Made by a program: the position numbers and the translations under genes | DNA from: Aquimarina acroporae | Lineage (GTDB): Bacteria; Bacteroidota; Bacteroidia; Flavobacteriales; Flavobacteriaceae | Length of the DNA stretch: 64,000 bases | Reading direction: 5' to 3' | NCBI RefSeq assembly: GCF_023195925.1 | Contig: NZ_JALPRE010000001.1 | Span: 496,001-560,000, forward strand | In this document: positions 14,949 through 23,456 of the stretch, piece after piece | How the letters are laid out: each line of letters opens with the position of its first letter | Numbering within the stretch: position 1 is the stretch's first letter | Notes under the pieces: model-generated | The model's input: the letters and a program-made list of their open reading frames with translations, nothing else | Databases searched by the model: none | What the model was told of the DNA's origin: nothing

Positions 14949-15530
14949 ATGAAGTACGAGTTAATTTTAAAAAATATTAGCCGTTTTATAGATTTAAATC
15001 AGGAAGAACAGGATCTATATATTTCTTTATTAAAAGAAAAGACACTTAAGAAAAAAGAAATCCTACTTCGACCTGGAGAAATCGCACGGTACGATTACTT
15101 CACCACCAAAGGGTGCTTAAAAATCTATACCATAGATGAAAATGGTACAGAACATATCGCTATGTTTGCGATTAAAGATTGGTGGTCTGGAGATTTGGCA
15201 AGTTTTATCACCCAACAGCCCGCAAAATATTTTATACAAGCAATAGAAGATTCTGAAGTGTTACTAATGCCAAAAGAAAATTATGATCTTCTTTTTGAAA
15301 AAATTCCAAAGTTTGAGCGCTTTTATAGAATCTTATATCAAAGATCACTGGTTTCTCACATTCAACGATCTGATCAAAACATTTCATTAAACGCAGAGGA
15401 TCGGTATCGCGAATTTCTTAAAAAATACCCTTCTTTGCGTAATCGAATATCTCAAAAAAATATTGCTGCCTATTTAGGCGTCACACCAGAGTTTTTAAGT
15501 TTACTTCGAAAAAAAATGACATTACTGTAA
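14949..15530 (+). CDS. Crp/Fnr-family transcriptional regulator
   Basis: 193 residues. Residues 20-115 form the cyclic-nucleotide-binding-like barrel (LLRPGEIARYDYFTTKGCLKIY). The usual cAMP-contacting Arg-Ser pair is not evident and the iron-sulfur cysteines of Fnr are missing, so the ligand, if any, is unknown. Residues about 140-190 are the winged helix (ISQKNIAAYLGVTPEFLSLLRKK). Flavobacteria have many such short Crp-type regulators controlling neighbouring stress or redox genes; here it precedes the 15583-17245 operon, its likely target. Confidence 0.88.
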   Translation: MKYELILKNISRFIDLNQEEQDLYISLLKEKTLKKKEILLRPGEIARYDYFTTKGCLKIYTIDENGTEHIAMFAIKDWWSGDLASFITQQPAKYFIQAIEDSEVLLMPKENYDLLFEKIPKFERFYRILYQRSLVSHIQRSDQNISLNAEDRYREFLKKYPSLRNRISQKNIAAYLGVTPEFLSLLRKKMTLL

Positions 15531-15559
15531 TTTCTTAATGTACATTATTTTTCTCTAAT

Positions 15560-15579
15560 ACAAAGAGCTGGTTCTTTGT
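15560..15579. promoter_or_regulatory. Dyad symmetry before the 15583 gene
   Basis: ACAAAGAG and TTCTTTGT (7 of 8 symmetric, 4-nt spacer) end three bases before the ATG at 15583. The right half contains TTCTTTG, close to a Bacteroidota -7 box. It may be the operator of the Crp-type regulator encoded just upstream, but this is inference. Confidence 0.35.
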
Positions 15580-15582
15580 ACC

Positions 15583-16239
15583 ATGAAGAAAATTGGTATC
15601 ATTTTAAGTCTATATTTTTTGATGTCTAGTCAAAAGGTTGTAGCACAAATGACGCAACTAGAACTTGCTTCTGGAATTGCTAAGACTGATTTTTCTTCTT
15701 TTTCAATGCTATCGCTTAACGGTAAGAAAACATTTTCTATTTCAACTTTAGCTTTTTTTCAGAAATACCATGAAGAAGAAAACGTAATTTTTGATGAGTT
15801 AGGAGTGCAAACCACAGCCTTTTGGAATTTTAGCAAGTTCGCTTCTATTGGACCTTCTCTGTACTACAACAGTATTTCTGGTTTTTCTGAAAGAATTTCT
15901 TTGCTATTCTCTACAAAAACAAAACGATTTTTCTTCGCTGCCATTTCTTCTGCTGCTCATATGGAGGCAACGAATTTTATTAACGGAGAATTATTTGTTC
16001 AAATTCAATATACTCAACCTCTAAACAAGCAGTGGAACGTTTTACTAAGCGCTCTACTGCTTAGCCATTGGGATCAATTTTCGACACATTCAAGGAGTTT
16101 TCAACAACTAAGAACAGGAGTCTCCTATAAAACAACTCAATTCGGTTTTGCCATAGACTTTGATCAATATGGCAAATCACCAAATACAAAAACATCGATA
16201 GGTTTTTTTATAAGAAAAACATTCAAAAACACACCTTAA
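15583..16239 (+). CDS. Secreted beta-strand-rich protein, probable outer-membrane barrel
   Basis: 218 residues, signal peptide 1-22 (ending VVAQ). The rest alternates aromatic and polar residues in short strands (FAFFQKYHEE, FAAISSAAHMEA, FVQIQYTQPL, FGFAIDFDQYG) and ends in a strand with terminal aromatic/basic residues, which suggests a small outer-membrane beta-barrel. No named family. It is 12 bp ahead of the DoxX gene, so it is the first gene of an operon (15583, 16252, 16709) that ends at a strong terminator. Confidence 0.75.
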   Translation: MKKIGIILSLYFLMSSQKVVAQMTQLELASGIAKTDFSSFSMLSLNGKKTFSISTLAFFQKYHEEENVIFDELGVQTTAFWNFSKFASIGPSLYYNSISGFSERISLLFSTKTKRFFFAAISSAAHMEATNFINGELFVQIQYTQPLNKQWNVLLSALLLSHWDQFSTHSRSFQQLRTGVSYKTTQFGFAIDFDQYGKSPNTKTSIGFFIRKTFKNTP

Positions 16240-16251
16240 ATACATATAAAA

Positions 16252-16707
16252 ATGATACTTAAAATTATTAAAACAGATGAAAATTGGGGGCAACTTATTG
16301 TTCGTTTCGCACTAGGGCTAGTCATATTCCCCCATGGAGCACAAAAAATGTTAGGCGCTTTTGGAGGATATGGATTTACAGCAACTTTAGACGCTTTAAC
16401 CACTCAAATACAACTGCCATGGTTAATCGCACTTTTGGTAATTATAACAGAATTTTTTGGGTCTATTTTCTTAATAATAGGATTTGCCAGCAGGGTTTGG
16501 GCTCTTGCTATCGTTTTTCTATTCATAGGAATAATTTTTACTGCACAACTTGAGCATGGCTTTTTTATGAACTGGTATGGTGCCCAAAAAGGAGAAGGCT
16601 ACGAATATTCCCTATTAATTATTGGTATGGCCTTATCTACTTTTATCAATGGCAGTGGTAAATTTTCTATAGATAATCAAATTATAAAAACTTTAAACAA
16701 ATTGTAG
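16252..16707 (+). CDS. DoxX-family membrane protein
   Basis: 151 residues with four hydrophobic helices. The family pattern is clear: RFALGLVIFPHGAQKMLGAFGG in two blocks at residues 18-40, then ITEFFGSIFLIIGFASRVWALAI, and HGFFMNW near 103-109. DoxX proteins are integral membrane proteins linked to respiratory quinone or thiosulfate oxidation in archaea and to redox stress complexes in bacteria. The stop is one base from the next start, so it is translated together with the FMN reductase. Confidence 0.9.
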   Translation: MILKIIKTDENWGQLIVRFALGLVIFPHGAQKMLGAFGGYGFTATLDALTTQIQLPWLIALLVIITEFFGSIFLIIGFASRVWALAIVFLFIGIIFTAQLEHGFFMNWYGAQKGEGYEYSLLIIGMALSTFINGSGKFSIDNQIIKTLNKL

Positions 16708-16708
16708 T

Positions 16709-17245
16709 ATGAAAAACATCATAGCACTAGGAGGAAGTAATAGTAAAAATTCTATCAACAAAATATTGGCGGTGTATACAGCTCATGAAATACAAAATGC
16801 ACATGTAACCGTTGTAGATTTAAATGATTATGAATTACCTCTTTATGGGGTTGATTTTGAAACTGAACATGGAGTTCCTGAAAATGCCATGAAATTAAAT
16901 CGTGTAATAGAATCATCTGATGGGTTGGTTATTTCGCTTGCAGAACATAATGGTTCGTATACGGCCTCTTTCAAAAACACTATAGATTGGTTATCGAGAA
17001 TCGATATGAAAGTATGGAAAGATAAACCCATATTATTACTGGCCACTTCTCCCGGTGGTAGAGGCGGTAAAACAATATTGGAAGCTGCCAAAGCATATTT
17101 TCCCTATCTGGGAGGTAATGTAATTGCAAATTTTTCTTTACCCAATTTCTACGAGTCTTTTGCAGAAAACGAAATTGTTAACACCGAACTTAGAGAGGAG
17201 CTCGACAAAAACATTCAACTTTTTGAACAAGATTTAAATGCATAA
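16709..17245 (+). CDS. NADPH-dependent FMN reductase (flavodoxin-like fold)
   Basis: 178 residues. GGSNSKNSINKIL (8-20) is the FMN phosphate loop, NDYELPLYGVDFE (34-46) and SLAEHNGSYTASFKNTIDWLSR (about 76-97) are typical of the family, and SPGGRGG (about 113-119) contacts flavin. These cytoplasmic enzymes use NAD(P)H to reduce FMN, quinones or azo compounds. As the last gene of the 15583-17245 operon beside DoxX, a role in quinone or electrophile detoxification is plausible. Confidence 0.92.
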   Translation: MKNIIALGGSNSKNSINKILAVYTAHEIQNAHVTVVDLNDYELPLYGVDFETEHGVPENAMKLNRVIESSDGLVISLAEHNGSYTASFKNTIDWLSRIDMKVWKDKPILLLATSPGGRGGKTILEAAKAYFPYLGGNVIANFSLPNFYESFAENEIVNTELREELDKNIQLFEQDLNA

Positions 17246-17276
17246 GTAGTATTAATAACAATGCGTAAAAACAACG

Positions 17277-17315
17277 GCGGCTTTGATGCTAAATCAAAAC
17301 CGCTTTTTTATTTTT
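17277..17315 (+). terminator. Rho-independent terminator
   Basis: GCGGCTTTGAT and ATCAAAACCGC (one bulged A) form an 11-bp stem with a short loop, followed by TTTTTTATTTTT. It lies 32 bp after the FMN reductase stop and closes the 15583-17245 operon; it is the clearest terminator in the window. Confidence 0.88.
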
Positions 17316-17361
17316 ACAACTAGTCAAAATAGAAAAAACAATCAATATACACCTATGATTT

Positions 17362-18228
17362 GTGTCAAATGAAATCGAAAATATTGTATTCTCAAGATTT
17401 GTAAAGCAATCTATTCCTTTTGAGTTCATTACTATCGAAGAACTATACAAGCGATGTGCAGAGGGCAAATTCGATTTATCCATACCACATCGTATCGCTT
17501 TTCATGCCCTTATTATTGTATTTGAGGGAGAAAGTACTCATCGTGTTGATTTTAAAGAAGAAATTTTATCCCCAGGGGTTATTTTACCTTTAACCAAAGG
17601 CCAAGTACATGCATTTAATAAAGAACTTAAGGTAAAAGGGGTAATTATTTCTTTTGAAGAAAATTTTATAACTCAAAACACTAGTGATAAGAATATATTT
17701 CATTTTTTACATATTTACCATACTCCAATTATACAGATTGGTCAAGAAAACCTAAATACTATCACCCCTTTCTTACAACTACTTGAAAAAGTACATCTGG
17801 AAACCAATACTAACCTAAAATCTGAAGTAGTTAATTCCGCCTTTATGACCCTACTATTTCAAATTAAACGTCTTTCTATCTATCAACACAAAACTTTTGA
17901 GAGTCAAAGATTTAAAGATTTTATTCGATTCAAGCAGCTTATCACAGAGTATTATAATGAAACCCATAACGCCAAAGACTACGCAAAAAAGTTAGCCGTT
18001 TCGTATAAATACTTAAATGATATTTGTAAAGAAATAGGACATAAGACTGCTAAAGCATTTTTAGATAGTTGGTTATTGCTGGAGATCCAAAGAAATATTT
18101 CAGAAAACCAATATACTTCGCAACAGATCGCTTTTAAAATGGGGTTTAAAGAACATTCTAACTTTATACGTTTCTTTAAAAAGTTTACAGGGTTTACACC
18201 TTCTCAATTTCAACAAAAAAACAAATAA
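17362..18228 (+). CDS. AraC-family transcriptional regulator
   Basis: 288 residues, GTG start (an in-frame TGA at 17356-17358 rules out an earlier start). N-terminal cupin-like sensor (about 20-150, with ESTHRVDFKEEILSPGVILPL split over two strands), C-terminal two-helix-turn-helix DNA-binding domain (about 190-285: AKKLAVSYKYLNDICKEI and QQIAFKMGFKEHSNFIRFFKKFTGFTPSQF as start and end of the block). Probably controls the 18327-19761 genes that follow. Confidence 0.9.
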   Translation: MSNEIENIVFSRFVKQSIPFEFITIEELYKRCAEGKFDLSIPHRIAFHALIIVFEGESTHRVDFKEEILSPGVILPLTKGQVHAFNKELKVKGVIISFEENFITQNTSDKNIFHFLHIYHTPIIQIGQENLNTITPFLQLLEKVHLETNTNLKSEVVNSAFMTLLFQIKRLSIYQHKTFESQRFKDFIRFKQLITEYYNETHNAKDYAKKLAVSYKYLNDICKEIGHKTAKAFLDSWLLLEIQRNISENQYTSQQIAFKMGFKEHSNFIRFFKKFTGFTPSQFQQKNK

Positions 18229-18326
18229 CTACACGTCGGTTCGATATTGACTATTTATAAACTTAGATAGATTATCGATTAAAAACGATTTCGTATGAAA
18301 TTTGTATCAAACAAAATTTGATATAA

Positions 18327-18989
18327 ATGAAACTCGAAAAACAGCTAAAGACAATGAGGGAGGCTACTATGCAGCGTATGCCTCAATCTATAACTCAGGT
18401 TTTTAAAGATAGCATTGTTGCGATAAGAAAAAATCAACTAAAGGAAAAAGCTCTTAAGATTGGAGACAAAGTTCCAGATATACCACTTACCACTGTAGAT
18501 AACAACAATACTTTTATTAGTGAATTACTCAAAACAGATTTTCTTATCCTAAACTTTTACCGAGGTGGATGGTGCCCATATTGCAATTTGGAACTGAGAG
18601 AATATGAGAGGCTGCGAAAAGACTTCCTACAGATTAATACCGATATTATAGGAATTAGCGCAGAAATTCCGGAAAGAACAATTCAAACATCAAATAAGAA
18701 TAAGTTAACCATTCCACTTTTGGTAGATATCGATGCCAAATTCATGAAAGAGATCGGTATTGTGTTCCGATTAGATGAAGCTTCTAAAAATGAATATAAA
18801 AACTTCGGAATGGATTTTATACAAATTCATGGTAACTCAAATTTCGAATTACCTGTTCCGGCAGTGTACGTAATCAATACGAATATGGAAATTATATATA
18901 CCCATTTTGAAGAAGATTATATGACACGCTTGGAGCCTACAACCCTATTTAATGATATCAAAAGCAACATATTAATTCAAAAAAATTAA
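18327..18989 (+). CDS. Peroxiredoxin-like (AhpC/TSA, thioredoxin fold) protein
   Basis: 220 residues. A helical lead of 45 residues, then KIGDKVPDIPLTTVD (44-58), the redox centre FYRGGWCPYC (Cys 83, Cys 86), ISAEIPE (about 115-121) and PAVYVINTNMEIIYTHFEEDY near the end. The CxxC and lead are those of the AhpC/TSA proteins with peroxide- or thiol-reducing activity found across Bacteroidota. It is followed 3 bp later by a DoxX-like gene, so the two may act together in redox stress at the membrane. Confidence 0.9.
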   Translation: MKLEKQLKTMREATMQRMPQSITQVFKDSIVAIRKNQLKEKALKIGDKVPDIPLTTVDNNNTFISELLKTDFLILNFYRGGWCPYCNLELREYERLRKDFLQINTDIIGISAEIPERTIQTSNKNKLTIPLLVDIDAKFMKEIGIVFRLDEASKNEYKNFGMDFIQIHGNSNFELPVPAVYVINTNMEIIYTHFEEDYMTRLEPTTLFNDIKSNILIQKN

Positions 18990-18992
18990 ATC

Positions 18993-19358
18993 ATGAAAAA
19001 AACCAAAACCATATATTGGATATCTACAAGCCTTATGTGCTTATTATTTATGTTTTCGGCAAGTATGTACTTGTTTGCCCATGAAAGAGCCAGTAGTTTT
19101 TTTAACAATCTAGGTTTTCCTACCTGGCTTATTTACCCCTTGGCAATTCTAAAAATATTAGGAGTGATAATGATATTAACTAAAAAATCAACCTTTTTAA
19201 AGGAACTAGCTTATGCTGGTTTTCTATTTGATGTTCTACTTGCCCTAGCAGCACATGTCATGGTAAGAGATGGTGAATACATGCCAGCCTTTTTAGGTAT
19301 CCTATTTACAAGCATATCATGGATCTATGATAGAAAAGTCTTTAAAAACAATAACTAA
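18993..19358 (+). CDS. DoxX-like membrane protein
   Basis: 121 residues, four hydrophobic helices. Pattern of the DoxX-like family: SASMYLFAHERASSFFNNLGFPTWLIYPLAILKILGVIM in two blocks, and ELAYAGFLFDVLLALAAHVM. The short loop charges fit an inner membrane protein with both ends in the cytoplasm. Lies between the peroxiredoxin-like gene and a SnoaL-like gene in a tight row. Confidence 0.88.
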   Translation: MKKTKTIYWISTSLMCLLFMFSASMYLFAHERASSFFNNLGFPTWLIYPLAILKILGVIMILTKKSTFLKELAYAGFLFDVLLALAAHVMVRDGEYMPAFLGILFTSISWIYDRKVFKNNN

Positions 19359-19371
19359 AAAAATAAGTCCA

Positions 19372-19761
19372 ATGGGAAATAAAACAGAAAACGGTTTAAA
19401 ACAAACCGTAGAAAACTTGATTAAAGCTGGAACTACTTACGATTTAAAACAATTAGAATCGATTTATCACCAAAACCTAAAGGTTATCATGATCGATGAG
19501 AAAGGACAAAAAATACTATCTAATAAAGAATCTTTTAAAGCTTTATTTCAAACCAAATTAAAAAACGGAGATGCTCCATTAAATGATTGGGCAGAGTTTA
19601 ATCATATAGAGCAAACTGAAAACAAAGGCCTGGTCATAGTAACCAGAAAGGTTAACCTAACTGGTGTTGAAAAAGAAATCGTTTTAAGTATTGATCTAAT
19701 TTGGGAAGAAAATCGCTGGCAAGTAACCAGAGAAGTAATTTTTACTCAAAGAAAAAATTAA
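19372..19761 (+). CDS. SnoaL-like / NTF2-fold protein
   Basis: 129 residues from ATG 19372 (14 bp after the previous stop; a frame open from 19327 would overlap the DoxX gene). Layout alpha-alpha-beta-beta: LKQTVENLIKAGTTYDLKQLESIYHQNLKVIMID, then KESFKALFQTKL, and a C-terminal sheet ending IDLIWEENRWQVTREVIF. This is the shape of SnoaL/NTF2-like proteins, which bind small hydrophobic ligands or act as isomerases; a specific role cannot be read. Confidence 0.78.
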   Translation: MGNKTENGLKQTVENLIKAGTTYDLKQLESIYHQNLKVIMIDEKGQKILSNKESFKALFQTKLKNGDAPLNDWAEFNHIEQTENKGLVIVTRKVNLTGVEKEIVLSIDLIWEENRWQVTREVIFTQRKN

Positions 19762-19862
19762 CGACCAGTGCTATTTAAAATTCAATATAACAATGTCATT
19801 TTATCCTTCTTCTATACCATTCTTAAAAGTTGTAGTATCTTAGAAAAATTAAAGGCATAAAA

Positions 19863-20387
19863 ATGACAGAAATTGAAATTTTAAGCAAACAAACCAAGGA
19901 TACGTATCAATGGATTCATAAACTGGTAGACTCGATTCCTGTGGAAAAATGGGATGAAACCCCTCAAATCATAGAGTCAAACATCTCCTGGCAAATTGGA
20001 CATTTGGTAATTAGCATTTATTACCATTCGATTCTTGTTATTAAAGGACATCAAGAAGATGTTTTAAAACATTTTCCTATAAAACGGTATGCCGAATTGT
20101 ACACTTTCAATTCTTCACCCAAAGATTCTGTAGGAAAAATGGACATAACAGAATTAAAAGATCATCTTGAAATTGTCGAGAAAAAGTCTATTGAAATAAT
20201 CAACACCTTAACTCCCGATGAACTTAAAAGTGATTTGGTTCCGGGAAAAGTAGAACATCCTGTAGCCAAAACTAAGTTCGAAGCCATTGATTGGAATATA
20301 AAACATACCATGTGGCATTGTGGACAAATAGCAAGTATAAAAAGAACGTTAGGTAATCCTCATAAATTTGAGCTGAAAAAAAAATAA
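19863..20387 (+). CDS. DinB-family protein
   Basis: 174 residues, four-helix bundle. SWQIGHLVISIYYHSI (about 42-57) and NIKHTMWHCGQIASIKR (about 147-163) give the His triad (GH, KH, WHCGQ) that binds a metal in the DinB/YfiT superfamily, whose members include thiol S-transferases. Function here unknown. Its own short promoter region lies in the 100 bp before it; it precedes a Crp-type regulator by 15 bp. Confidence 0.88.
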   Translation: MTEIEILSKQTKDTYQWIHKLVDSIPVEKWDETPQIIESNISWQIGHLVISIYYHSILVIKGHQEDVLKHFPIKRYAELYTFNSSPKDSVGKMDITELKDHLEIVEKKSIEIINTLTPDELKSDLVPGKVEHPVAKTKFEAIDWNIKHTMWHCGQIASIKRTLGNPHKFELKKK

Positions 20388-20402
20388 AGCTGAAAAAATT
20401 AG

Positions 20403-20978
20403 ATGAACAATGAAATTGTAGAACTTATTAGAAAAGCTATAGATATTTCAGATGAAGAAGCTAAAATAGTTGAAGATTGTATACCTGTTAAAATCTTTAA
20501 AAAGGGGACTATACTCCTAAGAGAAGGGCAAATCTCCAAAGAATCTTATCAAAATTTATCTGGATTAATACGAAAATACTATATCGTTGATGGTAATGAA
20601 ATAACGACTAATTTTTATGAAGAAGGCACTTCTATAGCCTCCTTTACAAGCTTACATCAAAAAATACCCGCAAAACATTATTTTGAATGTATCGAAGAGA
20701 GCAGGCTGGCAGTATTGCATGTGGATAAAGAAATCGAACTTATAAAAAAAGTGCCTCAATATGAAACACTATGCAGAACTTCTGTTGAAAAAGATTTAGG
20801 AAAACAACAAGATTCACTTGCTACATACCTTATAGCTTCTCCAGAACAACGTTATTTAAATCTATTGAACGAAAAACCTAAACTTTTGAACAGAGTTCCT
20901 CTCTATTATTTGGCAAGTTATATAGGTGTAAAACCAGAATCCTTAAGTAGGATACGTAAACGAGTAATGAAAAGATAG
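20403..20978 (+). CDS. Crp/Fnr-family transcriptional regulator
   Basis: 191 residues. Cyclic-nucleotide-binding-like barrel at about 25-115 (IFKKGTILLREGQISKESYQNLSGLI as two strands), winged helix at about 140-188 (YYLASYIGVKPESLSRIRKR). No Fnr cysteines. Second of three such regulators in 9 kb (others at 14949 and 23457), all about 190 residues, with different sensor sequences, so they are related but not recent duplicates. Probably co-transcribed with the DinB gene before it. Confidence 0.88.
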   Translation: MNNEIVELIRKAIDISDEEAKIVEDCIPVKIFKKGTILLREGQISKESYQNLSGLIRKYYIVDGNEITTNFYEEGTSIASFTSLHQKIPAKHYFECIEESRLAVLHVDKEIELIKKVPQYETLCRTSVEKDLGKQQDSLATYLIASPEQRYLNLLNEKPKLLNRVPLYYLASYIGVKPESLSRIRKRVMKR

Positions 20979-20986
20979 TATTTAAA

Positions 20987-21427
20987 TTAATAAGCATAGC
21001 GTATTAAAAATCTTGCACAATAAAAACTTCCTAGAATAAGAGTAATATTAATTACATACCTAGCGACAATATATCTTTTAGAATATTGGAGATTTTTATA
21101 TTTAGAAAGCACCACTATCCCGCCCATGATCATAAACCACAATGTGAAAAAAAGAGTTAGTTTTTTATTAATTAAAAGACCTACCAAATCATGTATAAAT
21201 CCAGAAACTCCAAAAGTTAAAATTATTGCAGCATATTGATTTAAAATATTTTTTAAGGGTTTACAGATATACCTATTCAGGTAATAATTCCATATGGGAT
21301 TCCAGTGCACCCAAAACATATCAAATGATGTGGCGCCCAGAGACCTTTTCAACATATTTGTCAAAGATTTTGAATGCCCCATAGAAACACCATTCCTTCG
21401 TTTTATATAGTCTCTTAAAGAAATCAT
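20987..21427 (-). CDS. Short MBOAT-like membrane protein
   Basis: 146 residues. The segment FWVHWNPIWNYYLNRYICKPL followed by ILTFGVSGFIHDL (His at about 78) matches the catalytic part of membrane-bound O-acyltransferases, where the SGF-H-D histidine is essential. At 146 residues it is much shorter than a full MBOAT (about 350 or more), so it is either a truncated relative or a small specialised form. Start at 21427 overlaps the stop of the upstream gene by 4 bp, so the two are translationally coupled. Confidence 0.62.
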   Translation of the reverse strand: MISLRDYIKRRNGVSMGHSKSLTNMLKRSLGATSFDMFWVHWNPIWNYYLNRYICKPLKNILNQYAAIILTFGVSGFIHDLVGLLINKKLTLFFTLWFMIMGGIVVLSKYKNLQYSKRYIVARYVINITLILGSFYCARFLIRYAY

Positions 21428-22101
21428 ACTTTTTCATTTTGTCTGGAAAAGCCTAGAATCAATAACCATATTGTAAAAGATAATTCTCCAATTACGGCTG
21501 TTAAAATAACAACGACTTCGAAATAAAATTGATAATCTAGATAATCTTGAAAATATAATTTTGCCAAACCATCTACAAAATAACCCAATGCTGCTATTAC
21601 CAACAACAAGCTTATAAGCTTGGGTATACTCTTAAACTTTAAACACAAAAAACTAAGTGTTACTAAGTGAGCACCAAAGAATAACAAACCGATAGTCCAA
21701 AACATGTCGAATTCGGAAAGTAAATTAATTACGGTAGCTTGCAATTCAATAGAATTTGTTGCTTTATATGTAATGTGATAAATCTCAATTAACCTAAACA
21801 AGGCGATAATGAAAAACAAAGCATGAAATCCTCTAAGTAAAGATGCTACATATGCTACCCTTTTATTAGCAGGTTTTGTGAATTCAAATAGTGACCAAAT
21901 TAAGAATATATCAGCAACTAACATTGCTAAAAAACCAAATAGGCCATTTCTGAATTGGATGGAATTACCAATAATGTTGATGGTCGTTTTGGCACTGCTT
22001 CCTAGATCTATTAAAGAACCCAAAATTGCAAAATTTGCATAAAACCCAGAAATGAATATTAACAAGTATGCTATCCCCGAAAATTTTGCTAATGTTTTCA
22101 T
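21424..22101 (-). CDS. DUF4386-family membrane protein
   Basis: 225 residues from the ATG at 22101; an upstream in-frame start at 22179 would add a second hydrophobic segment but the family normally opens with K-x-A-x-h-x-G-h-x-Y-L as here (MKTLAKFSGIAYLLIFISG). Six hydrophobic segments with NSIQFRNGLFGFLAML and PANKRVAYVASLLRGFHALFF, typical of DUF4386. Role unknown. Forms a two-gene minus-strand operon with the MBOAT-like gene. Confidence 0.85.
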   Translation of the reverse strand: MKTLAKFSGIAYLLIFISGFYANFAILGSLIDLGSSAKTTINIIGNSIQFRNGLFGFLAMLVADIFLIWSLFEFTKPANKRVAYVASLLRGFHALFFIIALFRLIEIYHITYKATNSIELQATVINLLSEFDMFWTIGLLFFGAHLVTLSFLCLKFKSIPKLISLLLVIAALGYFVDGLAKLYFQDYLDYQFYFEVVVILTAVIGELSFTIWLLILGFSRQNEKV

Positions 22102-22254
22102 AGTCAAATGTTTTAAAAGCTTAAGCAAAATTATTGAGATCACGAATATTATAAATTGACTTTGGTTAAGAACTGACAAGAAATTGACTAAAGAAACATC
22201 TAAACAACGAACAAATTAGATCGTAAAACAATTCAAAACAAAAGTCGACACACA

Positions 22255-22278
22255 ATATAAGAAAGTACTTTCTTATAT
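22255..22278. promoter_or_regulatory. Perfect 24-bp palindrome over the MarR-GNAT promoter
   Basis: ATATAAGAAAGT / ACTTTCTTATAT is perfectly symmetric. A Bacteroidota -7 box TATATTTG (22274-22281) overlaps its right end and the ATG is at 22300. MarR proteins bind such palindromes as dimers, so this is the likely autoregulatory operator: a bound repressor would cover the promoter. Confidence 0.75.
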
Positions 22279-22281
22279 TTG
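22274..22281 (+). promoter_or_regulatory. -7 promoter element for the MarR-GNAT gene
   Basis: TATATTTG matches the Bacteroidota TAnnTTTG consensus. Expected transcription start about 22288, giving a leader of roughly a dozen bases. No good TTTG -33 box is visible at the usual distance. Confidence 0.55.
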
Positions 22282-22299
22282 TGAAATATAAATTTAACT

Positions 22300-23292
22300 A
22301 TGAAGTTAGAAGAATTAGGGTACTTGTCTGTAGGATCTCAAATGAGAAGAATTTACGAAAAGCTTCAGCTCGAGGGAGATAACATATATAAAGGAATCAA
22401 CATTACATTTAAATCAAGTTGGTTTCCCATATATTACCTACTCCTTCATACTCATAGAGCATTAACTGTATCAGAAATAACAGAAAATATTTCTTACAGT
22501 AGAATTACTGTAAAAAATGTGGTCCGGGAGTTAGAGCAAATAGGATATGTTCGTATCATCCCCAATCCTACAGATAGCCGATCGAAATTAATTCAGCTCA
22601 CAGAAAAAGGAAGAAGTATTGCAAGGGAGCTTCAACACGTTTGGACTATCATTCAAGACAACTTAGAATCAATATTTGGAAAAGAAAACGATCTCTTTTT
22701 AACTCAATTGAAAACAATTAATCGTACTCTAAACACCCATTCTATGGGAAAAGAAGTGCTCAAAAAATATTACAACTATACCATACGAAATGCGAAAGAA
22801 GAAGAGTTTGAGGAAATAGGCATGCTTCTGGTTGAAGTGTACTCTGCATTACACGGTTTCCCAAGTATCGAAGAATCACCTGAATATTATGATATGCTCA
22901 AAAATGTTGGGCGCTTAACCGAAAAACCGAGCATTGAGTTATTTGTTGCAGTTTCAGAACAAAACAAAATTGGTGGTGCTGTTGTATACTTTCATGATAT
23001 GAAAGACTACGGATCCGGTGGCACTGCTACAAAAGAACAAAACGCTTGTGGTTTTAGATTACTAGGTGTTTCTAATAAAGTAAGAGGATTTGGGCTAGGG
23101 AAAAAATTGACAGAATTTTGTATCGACAAAGGAAAAAAAAGTGATGCTGAAACTATGGTAATTCATACTACAAACTCTATGAAATTAGCTTGGAAGATGT
23201 ATGAACGATTAGGATTTAAAAGAGCCAATGATCTAGATTTTATGCAAGGAAATTTGCCTGTCTTTGGATTTAGATTGAAATTGAAATCATAA
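22300..23292 (+). CDS. MarR-type regulator fused to a GNAT acetyltransferase
   Basis: 330 residues, two domains. Residues about 40-115 are a winged helix of MarR type (LTVSEITENISYSRITVKNVVRELEQIGYV as helix-turn-helix, then IPNPTDSRSKLIQLTEKG as wing). Residues about 160-315 are a GNAT domain: NAKEEEFEEIGMLLVEVY, LGVSNKVRGFGLGKKLTEF (acetyl-CoA loop RGFGLG) and MKLAWKMYERLGFKR. Such fusions are known in several phyla; the acetylated substrate is unknown. Probably represses its own promoter through the palindrome at 22255. Confidence 0.92.
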   Translation: MKLEELGYLSVGSQMRRIYEKLQLEGDNIYKGINITFKSSWFPIYYLLLHTHRALTVSEITENISYSRITVKNVVRELEQIGYVRIIPNPTDSRSKLIQLTEKGRSIARELQHVWTIIQDNLESIFGKENDLFLTQLKTINRTLNTHSMGKEVLKKYYNYTIRNAKEEEFEEIGMLLVEVYSALHGFPSIEESPEYYDMLKNVGRLTEKPSIELFVAVSEQNKIGGAVVYFHDMKDYGSGGTATKEQNACGFRLLGVSNKVRGFGLGKKLTEFCIDKGKKSDAETMVIHTTNSMKLAWKMYERLGFKRANDLDFMQGNLPVFGFRLKLKS

Positions 23293-23456
23293 TGTTTACG
23301 CGGGGTATATTAATAAACTATAGCTCTCCTCTACTCCTTAAATTCTACATAGACCATTAGTTTGATGTATATTTACAAAGGGTAAGAACAAAAAAGTTCA
23401 ACTACTAACAACTATGTTCTTATAATCGATCCAGAGAACCTCTAAAAACAAAAAAA

